DNA from: Endotrypanum monterogeii | Taxonomy: Eukaryota > Euglenozoa > Kinetoplastea > Trypanosomatida > Trypanosomatidae | Assembly (NCBI GenBank): GCA_000333855.2 | Contig: CM007320.1 | Span: 1,177,911-1,241,910 of the forward strand | Direction: 5' to 3' | DNA: 64,000 bases | Shown: positions 50,945-58,589 of the stretch, in pieces | Position numbering within the stretch: position 1 is the stretch's first letter | Layout: every line of letters begins with the position of its first letter | Program-made: the position numbers and the translations under genes | Notes under the pieces: model-generated | Database searches by the model: none | Told to the model about the DNA's origin: nothing | The model's input: the letters and a program-made list of their open reading frames with translations, nothing else

Positions 50945-51403
50945 CTATAAAACACACTCTATAGACTGCCGTAGCGTGTCCATGCTGCAACCAGGCTCCA
51001 GCTTGCGGCATGGCACCCCGCTGCGGTCACAGAGGTACTTGGTGTAGTTCCACATAGGGGCTCCCTGCTGTGCGCGTAGCAGCTGAAACAGGGGATCAGC
51101 TGAGGGATTCTTCACGCTGATCCGGTCAAAGACAGGGAAGAGCAAACCAAGGTCTTGGCTCCACTGGGTGATTTCTGCATTGCTGAGCGGCTCTTGGTTT
51201 GCAAACTGATGACATGGGAACGCGAGAACGGTAAATTTGCGGGGTCCATACTCTTCTTGAACCCTGTTAAGCATATCGATATTCATGGGCGTGAAGCTGC
51301 ACCGCGACGCTGTGTTCACAAGGAGCGTCACATAGCCTGAGTACTTCTGCAGCAAAATCGTCTTGCCACCCTGTAAGGCGCTGTAGGTAAAGATGGATGT
51401 CAT
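50945..51403 (-). CDS. Glutathione-peroxidase-like thiol peroxidase, cysteine type
   Basis: This is a 152-residue GPx-family protein if started at 51403. An upstream in-frame ATG at 51454 would add 17 residues (MIARLQYYVSTRLFRRI) that look like a mitochondrial presequence, so either start is possible. The catalytic tetrad is complete: C35 in TASRCSFT, Q70 in CHQFANQEP, and W118-N119 in MWNYTKYL. C64 in FPCHQF sits where the resolving Cys of thioredoxin-type GPx enzymes is found, suggesting tryparedoxin-linked reduction of hydroperoxides. It is more divergent than typical trypanosomatid nonselenium GPx proteins (NTASRCSFTP in place of NVASKCGFT). It carries extra cysteines near the C-terminus at 125, 132, 139 and 150. 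Physiological substrate and location are not shown by the sequence. Confidence 0.85.
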   Translation of the reverse strand: MTSIFTYSALQGGKTILLQKYSGYVTLLVNTASRCSFTPMNIDMLNRVQEEYGPRKFTVLAFPCHQFANQEPLSNAEITQWSQDLGLLFPVFDRISVKNPSADPLFQLLRAQQGAPMWNYTKYLCDRSGVPCRKLEPGCSMDTLRQSIECVL

Positions 51404-51454
51404 GATCCTGCGGAAAAGCCTTGTAGAGACATAATACTGAAGGCGTGCAATCAA

Positions 51455-52103
51455 GAGAAGGGTGGGTCAATGCGAGGGCAGGGAAGGGGGCGGGGAGGGG
51501 GGCGACCGAGAGAAGTTTCTCTTGTATGGTTCAACTATGCCCTACTAGGTACACAGTTCCCATGAATCAACAAAGAGGAAGAAAGGAGAGAGATGTAGAA
51601 ACACCAGGTGATTTTTTTTTTTTTTTGGGGGGGGGGGACTCGCCATTCGCCGACATCGTGGAAAGGGGCGAATGACGGAAAAAGAGAAAAAACACACCTG
51701 GTGCGCCGTCGCTTCCCATGTACGACACTGCGAGTAGGACATTGCCTGCAAACGTCGTTAGCGGCACTTGGCTGTTGTTACGTGACAAGAAATATTTTCT
51801 TTTTTTTTTTGCTCCTCCAGAGTGAATAACGTGATATGACCTAAGGCGCGCGCTTATGCGCCGTCCCCCTTCTCTCTTCGCAGATTGCTGCCACTGCATT
51901 GAGGGAGAAGAGGGAAAAAAACGCGTGAGGACTGTTAATCGAACAGTTACAGGGACTTCGGGAACCCCAATAAGAAAGAGAGGAAGCGGAGAGGTGTGGG
52001 CATGAAAAAGAAAAAAAAAGGCGGGGGAGAGAGGCGGCATCAGGTGTTCAGTTCAAAGTACATTCTAGCTGAGTCCACGTGAGACTGTTACAAGGCAGTG
52101 TAG
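51455..52103. other. Intergenic spacer GPx-like-RRP41
   Basis: No gene seen. A G-rich block at 51475-51510 (pyrimidine tract on the transcript) is the likely trans-splicing signal for the peroxidase. A plus-strand run of about 15 T followed by 11 G sits at 51612-51637, and further T and A homopolymers lie near 51800 and 52010. Confidence 0.65.
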
Positions 52104-52844
52104 CTAGCTTTGTATTGCCAAAACCTTCTGCGCGTGTTCTTCCAGTGCCTTTCGCACGGTTGTGTCAAAGAGTTCCTTCGCTGCCTGCACCGCGCATTCG
52201 AGCAGCCGCATCGCTGACTCTGGGGGTAATCGCGAGGCTGTTTCTAGCCAGATGATGTTCTGTGTGTCATGCCCCGTGAATGCCACCGCTATCACTGGGC
52301 ACTGAGAGCGCAGTTCGTCATTGGTCAAGTCGACTAGTATGTGTTCATCTAAGAGCCCTACGTTGATGCAACATACAGCGTCTCGCATAGCGATGTTCGC
52401 ATCAATCAGAGCTAGGCACGCCGCGTTGATGCACGCAATCTTTTCATTACCATCCTTCTGAAGGACTTCCACGTACATGTGAATCTGTGAGTTTGGGTAT
52501 TGGGAAAGGAGGATGACGGAGCGAGCCACTTGAACTACAGCGGCACTAATATCCTCCGAGAGCTTGCTACGCCGCTGCGGATTGCGACGGTTTTCTCCAG
52601 CAAAAGCGGCGACAGCCACCTCGCACGTGACAAGCGCCTTATCGGTTTTGGCCTCCTGCCTGTGAAGCGACTCTCGTGGACCGAAGATGGAGGCGCAGAC
52701 TTTCGATTGACCAAGCGTTACGTCGCAGCTCCCGTCGCTGGCGGAAAGCGTGCCGAATGCGATGTTCATGCGCCTTGCTTCCAGTGGGCGGCGCCCGTCC
52801 ACACGAAGACCTGCTGGGCTAACGTATTCCTTTTGGCGAGACAT
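52104..52844 (-). CDS. RRP41: Exosome core subunit RRP41 (Ski6/EXOSC4)
   Basis: This is a 246-residue RNase PH-fold subunit of the exosome ring. The start MSRQKEYVSPAGLRVDGRRP contains the family's 'GLRxDGRR' hallmark. DGSCDVTLGQSKVCASIFGP, the loop ENRRNPQRRSKLSEDI and the segment VLQKDGNEKIACINAACLALIDANI follow, as in RRP41 and not RRP45 or RRP46. The eukaryotic ring is catalytically inactive and channels RNA to RRP44/RRP6. From memory, trypanosomatids have more than one RRP41-like protein; this one has the standard length. A CTTT-rich block at 52875-52892 lies on the plus strand just upstream; the purine-rich plus-strand stretch at 52955-52990 is the better pyrimidine tract on the transcript. 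Confidence 0.93.
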   Translation of the reverse strand: MSRQKEYVSPAGLRVDGRRPLEARRMNIAFGTLSASDGSCDVTLGQSKVCASIFGPRESLHRQEAKTDKALVTCEVAVAAFAGENRRNPQRRSKLSEDISAAVVQVARSVILLSQYPNSQIHMYVEVLQKDGNEKIACINAACLALIDANIAMRDAVCCINVGLLDEHILVDLTNDELRSQCPVIAVAFTGHDTQNIIWLETASRLPPESAMRLLECAVQAAKELFDTTVRKALEEHAQKVLAIQS

Positions 52845-53380
52845 TTGCCTGTTCGTTGCGCTTGTTCTGGTTTTCCTTTCTTTCTTTCTTTGTCATGAAC
52901 TGAGGTGTTTGCAGTCCTCATGAGGGAGTGCGGGTGGAAGCGACGGGGCGAGAAAGAGATGAAAAGAGATTTGAAGGAGTGAGGGGAGGGTCATGCAGCG
53001 CTACGAGAATACCCCCTGTCTGTAACCTCACCCCTCACGAGAGAAAAGGGAGCATAGATGGGGGAGAGGAGGAAACACGGACGAGGGCGTAGCACCGCGT
53101 GTTTGTATATCGGCTCCATCAACAGTGAGGGTTGACAAAAACAAAAAAAAGAAAGGAAACAACTCTCCTACTCATATTTGTGTTTGTGTATGTGTGTCTC
53201 CATGACGGAAGCAGGTTTCTAGCAGTTGAGGAGGGAGGTGGAAAAAAGATTCAGCAGTGCGGATGATCCTCCTCTTTTTGTTTCCTAATTTCCCTTCGCC
53301 ACATCGTTGCTCGCTGTAAGAAGTCAGCAACGATGATCACTGAGTGCCCCATGCGAGTCAAGTGTTTTGAGTTGGGTCAC
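52845..53380. other. Intergenic spacer upstream of RRP41
   Basis: No gene seen. It includes purine-rich plus-strand stretches at 52955-52990 and 53040-53082 (pyrimidines on the transcript) and a short A-rich run near 53140. Confidence 0.6.
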
Positions 53381-53605
53381 TCATCCCATATCATCATCTT
53401 CGGCAACTGCGATTTCTGGTTGTATACCGAGAATGCGATGCACGTGTGCCCTTGTGCATCTCTGGTGTTGGGCAATCAAATCAATAAGCTCATGCGCGAG
53501 ATCCTTCGCGGTGTTGTATCGGTGAAGAATCTCTGCAAGTGGCAACGTTGACAGCTCCCACCACAGCAACTGGTATGGTGTTGCCGATTTTTCCTCGAGT
53601 GACAT
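53381..53605 (-). CDS. Small protein, 74 residues, unknown function
   Basis: I do not recognise this protein. It is 74 residues and helical, without membrane span or signal peptide. It has LLWWELSTLPLAEILHRYN at about 13-31, LAHELIDLIAQHQR at about 36-49 and an acidic end (AVAEDDDMG). Its composition is clearly protein-like. An 83-nt pyrimidine tract on the transcript strand (plus-strand purines 53661-53743) lies about 55 nt upstream of the ATG, the best trans-splicing signal of any small frame in the window. This supports a real gene. It could be a small helical subunit of a larger complex. Confidence 0.6.
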   Translation of the reverse strand: MSLEEKSATPYQLLWWELSTLPLAEILHRYNTAKDLAHELIDLIAQHQRCTRAHVHRILGIQPEIAVAEDDDMG

Positions 53606-54790
53606 GCGCCCTGTGTGTTTGTTACGTGTTCGCAGCGTGGTGGCTCAAGGTCTTTCTGATGGAAAGGTTAGACAGGGACAGGGGCAGAAGATGAAGGGAG
53701 GGAAGGGGGGATAAAGTGAAGGTGAGGTGAAAAAAAAAAAAACGGTAGTGCTTGTCAGTGGAGAGGAGAATAGCCGAAAGTAAAACAGGGAACAGCAGCG
53801 CTCCCCTCCCTTCTCTGGCTCTTGACATACCCTCATGAGGTATCCCGTGCAGGACTCAACTCGAAATGGTGCCGTTGGGCAAGCGCGGATGTCACACATA
53901 CTCTTTCTCATTCTTTCCACGTCCTCCTCATGTAGATTGCACCAAGGAGGAAGGGGAAGGAAGGGGTCTGCACTTTACGAATACAAGAAAAGAGCACATG
54001 AGTGCCCAATTCTGGTGAAACATAGGACATGAGATGAACCGTGTTAGACCGTCGTTCATCATCGTGCACGTGAATTCAGGAAAGGAGGGGACGGGGGTTG
54101 TAACCAGGAAGTACGCGTAACAAACAAAAAACGCAACGATAGATGTCATGACACCCCTAAGATCCCGAGGAGAAAAAGGGAGAGGCGAGAGAAATATGCA
54201 GAAACCTCCAGAGCATGAGCTATGGGCATACACCATACACACAGCTAATACATGAGATAGTCCTGATAGAAAAAAAGCACCGAAAGGAGGAAGAATGCAA
54301 TGGCAAAATATAGGTAGGTAAATATAGACATCCAGGTGATGTGGGAGTATGTGTCAGTAATGCGCTGGCGAACAGGTGATGAATAATATATATATATATA
54401 TATATATATATCACAACGCAACGACACAAACTTAGTCGCGCAACAGCGAATCAGGAGAGAGAGTGTGCGTGCATGTAGTTGTGGTGGATATGTGAAAGGC
54501 TGGGTGGCGGAATGAATCAAATCAGATAAATCCAATTTCCATCACGCAGGTCGCTCTCGCTGCTAGTGCTGCTGCAAACAAGTGCTTGGTGTTGGCTCTT
54601 CCCTTCCATGTTCCCTGCTTTGCGTGTTCTGCCCCATCGCATCCAGATTCGTTGAAAAAAACAACAGAGAAATCATATCAACTCAGATGCGCGGTCATGC
54701 ACGTCACATGTCGGACGGGTGATACGTCAATCGGCGAAAAGGTGGGTTGAGACATACCCTACGCGACCGTGACCAACACAGCGCTTGCAT
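53606..54790. other. Intergenic spacer with (TA)n and a possible microprotein frame
   Basis: Apart from the strong splicing signal at 53661-53743, no standard-size gene is seen. A (TA)n run lies at 54386-54411. A 28-codon frame at 54245-54331 encodes a very hydrophobic peptide, described in the findings. The remainder is probably the long 3' UTR of the adaptin gene. Confidence 0.55.
53661..53743 (-). promoter_or_regulatory. Predicted trans-splicing polypyrimidine tract
   Basis: On the transcript strand this 83-nt stretch is almost entirely C and T, with a T12 run at its upstream end. It is the expected signal for spliced-leader addition to the small gene at 53381-53605. The tract is seen directly; its function is inferred from trypanosomatid biology. 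Confidence 0.6.
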
Positions 54791-56101
54791 TTATATACGA
54801 CACTGATAGTCGCCCGCCATCACGGTGTAGCGGATCCACTTGTTCGCGGAGTATACCATATTCGACTCGCTGATCTTCAGCTCACTAATATGCAAGCCAG
54901 TGAGGGACAGGGATGCACACTGAAATGCGATTCGAATAGGCGGCTTCGTCCATAACGTCTCTGTGCCGTCCGTCGGGGCGATCTGTCGAACTTCGGCGCG
55001 AAAAGCGATTTCCTCCCCACTCTGCATTTGCGACAGCGTCCACACAATGGCGCCACTTGCAGCATCATAGGCTGCCTTGCCGTTTCCCACTTTCACCGTA
55101 GCAGTGGCCGTATTATCCGGGCAGGGGACGCTCACTCGGACGTCTTTGGTGAATTGGCCGGCTGGGGCGTCTGATCGAAGAGTGAACTCGATCTCGGTGC
55201 GTGTCCTCGAGACCTCCTGTGCTTTGGCTGACAGGATTTTCATAGGTGGTTGTATGTTCACGCTGGAGCGGTACGTCATGAGTGTAAACTTTCCATCTGG
55301 CGGCACAAAGGTTACACACTGTGTCTCTTCACCAGAATCCTTGAGGCGGACGCAGTTGTGAAAAGAGATGTCTGAGAGGGAAACCAACCCCCCCGCACCA
55401 TGATTCTCAGATGTGTCGTCGATACCGTCGCTCATCACGCTTGCATTCCAGTGGAGCTGGCACTCGGGCATTCCTGCTAGAAAACTGTTCATGATTACAC
55501 GACCCGAGACGCTGTTCTGCAGCATCTCTCCGGCTGGGGAGAGCAGTACATTCACATCTTCGATGACGTCAATATACACCTCATTGATGCGGAACACGAG
55601 ACCTTCCTCGCGCCACGGCGTGTCACCAGTCATCCTATCTGCGATGCGCTCAGACCTGCCCGTGTTTTTGAGGACTGCGGCATTTACTCCATCGGCGGTG
55701 ACGAACTTCTGAATGATCTCACCATCCGTCAGGATGGGGTATCCGAAGTCCATCGATTCATCGATAACTCCCAGCAGCGAAACAAAGTTCTCCTTGATAT
55801 GCGTTTCATTCAGCTCCTTATAGTACTTTTGCATGCACTGTAGTAGTCGCAGGCCATACTCGAAGCACATGAGGCAATTCGCGTTTGAGTCGGTCACCAT
55901 CACCATGTACAACTCCGTCAGCTTCATATGAATAAAGCATACGCGGTTCACAACGTTGACAGGGCAGCGGTCAGCCTGCTTCGTAGAAAGAATCTCATTG
56001 CAGAATGTTTCGGCTAGTGATCGGACGGTGTGCCCGGCCCTAAACGTTCGCGAGAGCACCACGTCTCCGCGCGAGTTCAAGAACATCAAAACCGATATCA
56101 T
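54791..56101 (-). CDS. Clathrin adaptor complex mu subunit, AP-2-like
   Basis: This is a 436-residue medium adaptin. An N-terminal longin-type domain (about 1-140) starts MISVLMFLNSRGDVVLSRTFR and has the DFGYPILTDGEIIQKF block. The mu homology domain (about 165-436) has WREEGLVFRINEVYIDVIEDVN, SGRVIMNSFLAGMPECQL, FVPPDGKFTLMTYR and the C-terminal WIRYTVMAGDYQCRI. Length is almost that of human AP2M1 (435). The CPVNVVNR segment and the PPDGKF pattern favour AP-2 over AP-1, whose mu is shorter; AP-4 is less likely. AP-2 mu binds Tyr-based sorting signals and phosphoinositide at the plasma membrane, in trypanosomatids the flagellar pocket. African trypanosomes lack AP-2, so presence here agrees with a Leishmania-group genome. 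The assignment among mu subunits is by eye. Confidence 0.85.
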   Translation of the reverse strand: MISVLMFLNSRGDVVLSRTFRAGHTVRSLAETFCNEILSTKQADRCPVNVVNRVCFIHMKLTELYMVMVTDSNANCLMCFEYGLRLLQCMQKYYKELNETHIKENFVSLLGVIDESMDFGYPILTDGEIIQKFVTADGVNAAVLKNTGRSERIADRMTGDTPWREEGLVFRINEVYIDVIEDVNVLLSPAGEMLQNSVSGRVIMNSFLAGMPECQLHWNASVMSDGIDDTSENHGAGGLVSLSDISFHNCVRLKDSGEETQCVTFVPPDGKFTLMTYRSSVNIQPPMKILSAKAQEVSRTRTEIEFTLRSDAPAGQFTKDVRVSVPCPDNTATATVKVGNGKAAYDAASGAIVWTLSQMQSGEEIAFRAEVRQIAPTDGTETLWTKPPIRIAFQCASLSLTGLHISELKISESNMVYSANKWIRYTVMAGDYQCRI

Positions 56102-56537
56102 TGCTTACCTCTTCACCTGCAATCGACACTCAAAACAACCTGTATATATTTTATACATGGGTTGTGACGCACCGTACATACATGCAACTCAAAGGGAGGA
56201 GTAAGGAGGGGGAGGGGTTAATAATAGAAAATACAGGGCATGGATATGAAATGGAACAGCAAGACCGGAGAGGGGGATGGGGAGACGATCATTGTAACGT
56301 GCCCCTACATGACACCAATGCATGTGTCCTGTATGGCTTTTATTCTTCTACCCTTTGTGCACGAAATATAGTATAGATTCATCACGCTCGCGTCGAGGAG
56401 CACACACACACACACACACACACACAGTCGCATCCACATACGCGTGACTCAGGAATGCAACACGAACAATCACAACAACATGGGTGTAGAAGAGAAGTGC
56501 AATCGCAAAGACCAGCGGAAAAGCATCTGCGCGCCAT
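56102..56537. other. Intergenic spacer AP-2 mu-SF3B6
   Basis: No gene seen. A purine block at 56193-56216 (pyrimidines on the transcript, about 100 nt upstream of the adaptin ATG) is the likely splicing signal for it. A (CA)13 tract sits at 56401-56426 in the 3' UTR of SF3B6. Confidence 0.65.
56401..56426. repeat. (CA)13 microsatellite
   Basis: An uninterrupted CA tract downstream of SF3B6. Confidence 0.95.
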
Positions 56538-56894
56538 TCACTCTTCTGGATCATTGGTAGCTTTCGCGACATCGGCAATGTGTTTTTTGTATTCTGCCTG
56601 TACCTCTCGCTTACGCTTCCGCCGCTCGAGGGCCTTTTTGTCTCTGTCTTCGTCATACACGGACACTCGCAGAACACGGTCTTTGCTCAGCGCGTACTCG
56701 TTGAGCGCGCCGACAGCATTATTTGCGGCTTCGCATTGTTCGTAGACAATAATGGCGCACCCCTTTGTGATGGAGGAGGTCCCGATACGGATTTGTTGAA
56801 TGCCACCGTAGGCGCCGAAGAGGGAGTACAGATATTCACTGGTGCATTGTTTCGAGGGAATGCCAGTCACCAGCAGGATGCGCTCATCCGGCAT
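56538..56894 (-). CDS. SF3B6: SF3b subunit p14 (SF3B6)
   Basis: This is a 118-residue single-RRM protein. YLYSLFGAYGGIQQIRIG aligns with the human p14 block around MYDIFGKYGPIRQIRVG; the second RNP region reads TKGCAIIVYE, and a Lys/Arg/Glu-rich helix and tail follow (ERRKRKREVQAEYKKHI). In U2 snRNP p14 lies against SF3b155 and contacts the branch adenosine. In human p14 the RNP2 Tyr (ILYIRNLP) cross-links to that adenosine; here the strand reads ILLVTGIP, so the Tyr is replaced by Leu (L8). The N-terminus is shorter than in human, which removes part of the flexible lead. It shares its transcription unit with PHF5A. Identification is strong. Confidence 0.92.
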   Translation of the reverse strand: MPDERILLVTGIPSKQCTSEYLYSLFGAYGGIQQIRIGTSSITKGCAIIVYEQCEAANNAVGALNEYALSKDRVLRVSVYDEDRDKKALERRKRKREVQAEYKKHIADVAKATNDPEE

Positions 56895-57484
56895 GGCTTT
56901 TAGGCGCTCACACCGGCTTTGGTAAAGCTACCGTGAAGAGAGTCCATGGAGAGCGAATGCAAAAAAAAAAAAGGATAAGAGCAGTTGAAGTGGTAGTGCG
57001 GTCAGTGACACACGAAGTCATTAGCGGCGGCGGCAGCATCAGATGCGGGAAGAGGGGGGATGGATACAAATGGTCTCGTCACACACACACACACACTCAC
57101 AGCGACAGTAAGTTGTCTCGAAAGGGATTGGAGCTACAGAGATTTCAGCGGCACACGTGCCACGCAATCACTAACCAATAATTGTCTGCTATTCCTGTAC
57201 GCATATACAAGAATCACACGAGGAGGTGATGAATGTGAGGATATACACAACAGGTTCTTTTTGAACACGGACACACATACACACACTCGCAAGACACAGC
57301 GCTCCAATGAGATACTTCCTCGATTTCACCTACATACCACTCAGGCATAACACCCATAAGATTGAATTACCTTTTGGTATTTTTTCGAAAAAAAAAGTAC
57401 AAGCACACACATCAAGGCAGAAAAGAAACAAATTACGAGATGCTTTTCCCCTTCTTTGGTCTTGATTTTTTTTTCTGTTGGTTG
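56895..57484. other. Intergenic spacer SF3B6-PEX22
   Basis: No gene seen. It contains an A-rich plus-strand run at 56959-56973 (T-rich on the transcript, close to the SF3B6 start), purine-rich stretches to about 57060 and a short (AC)n tract at 57078-57093. The remainder is 3' UTR of the PEX22-like gene. Confidence 0.6.
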
Positions 57485-58114
57485 TCACTCGAGTTCCACA
57501 GAGATCGCATCTACAGAGGACACACACGCTACATTGCTTGCAATAAGGCGATCGTCGCCAACAAGGACTAGGGTGTGGATTATTCGCTGCAAGAAGGTTA
57601 CCTGTGAAGCATCGTTTGTGACGAGGAGGCTCGGGTCAATCTGTCTTGTGAAGGCCTCGTATCCCTTTTCTGTCGTACAGAAGAGGATGCGATGACGCTC
57701 GATTCCGTCGATCGCTTTGAGGAGGCTAAGGATTCGCTTTTTTTCATGGACACCACGAATACGACACATGATATACACTTCGGAGGTAAGTGCGTAGAAC
57801 TTGAGAATGTCCAAAGCCTTACCATTCGCTTTCCAGCCATCACCATCACGCAAAACCTCCCATACAATGCATATCTTTTTCCCAATAAATGCCTTCTGTT
57901 TTATACGTGTCATAGCATTAGGTGTTTCGCCTGCATCACGCGACGCGTTCAAAGGTCGCCTTGCATTCGACGGAGGTCGTTGAACCGGACCTTTTCTCCG
58001 GTAAAACATGTACAAGGATACCGCGCCTACAACAATAGCGAGAAGTGTCGTCGTCGACACAGGTAGCCTCTCTGAAACCTCCTCTAGGAGGGATCGACGG
58101 ATTACTCTAACCAT
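57485..58114 (-). CDS. PEX22: PEX22-like peroxisomal (glycosomal) membrane anchor
   Basis: This is a 209-residue protein starting at the ATG at 58114 (MVRVIRRSLLEEVSERL). The frame is open 50 codons further, but those codons look like 5' UTR. A single membrane span lies at about residues 20-38 (TTTLLAIVVGAVSLYMFYRR), leaving a cytosolic domain. This domain has alternating strands and helices (KKICIVWEV, SEVYIMCRI) and a block RILFCTTEKGYEAFTRQIDPS that closely resembles plant and fungal PEX22 (the VLFCSTxxGRxxFVRQLxP pattern). PEX22 holds the ubiquitin-conjugating enzyme PEX4 at the peroxisome for recycling of the import receptor PEX5. In trypanosomatids the target organelle would be the glycosome. 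The family is hard to find by simple search, and this assignment rests on domain plan plus one motif. Confidence 0.75.
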   Translation of the reverse strand: MVRVIRRSLLEEVSERLPVSTTTLLAIVVGAVSLYMFYRRKGPVQRPPSNARRPLNASRDAGETPNAMTRIKQKAFIGKKICIVWEVLRDGDGWKANGKALDILKFYALTSEVYIMCRIRGVHEKKRILSLLKAIDGIERHRILFCTTEKGYEAFTRQIDPSLLVTNDASQVTFLQRIIHTLVLVGDDRLIASNVACVSSVDAISVELE

Positions 58115-58589
58115 GATGTAGTGTGTGTACGCACGTGTCGATCTCTGCTCCCACTTTTTTTTTTGTGCTTTTCTCCTTGGTGTTGTACGTTTTGGAGGAA
58201 AACACTCCCCAATATAGTCAGAGATAAAATAATAGAGAAGAGAGATGGAGGAGATGGAAAACAAATAACAAGGGCTTCAACGTCCTAGCAGAGTTGTGCA
58301 CACCGCGCCAACAGCGTCGCAGAGGTTGGACGCTTTTCGATCACGGGGATTCCTTTTTGTTACTGGCAAAGGGCAGTATACAAGAGCGAGTGGCAGCAAA
58401 AGAGACTAGGGAGGAAAAGGTGATGCGGCTACGTGTCACCGACCGTCTGTTAATGGTGATAGGTACCCCCAGAGAAAACATGCCGACCATCGCTGCTAGC
58501 GCCCGTAGGCAAAAAAGAAAAGCGAACTAGGAGAGTTGTAGCACTTTTTTTTTCCCGCTGAAAACGATGACATATTTCTTTTTTTTTTT
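58115..58589. other. Intergenic spacer PEX22-cullin
   Basis: No gene seen. A purine block at 58386-58421 and an A-rich, purine-rich stretch at 58225-58268 (pyrimidines on the transcript) are candidate splicing signals for PEX22. T-runs near 58145, 58545 and 58578 are oligo-A on the transcript. Confidence 0.55.

Noticed and set aside
51407..52040. T15G11 homopolymer junction near 51612-51637 as an insertion-element end
   Set aside because: No terminal repeats, target duplication or transposase nearby; homopolymers are common in these spacers.
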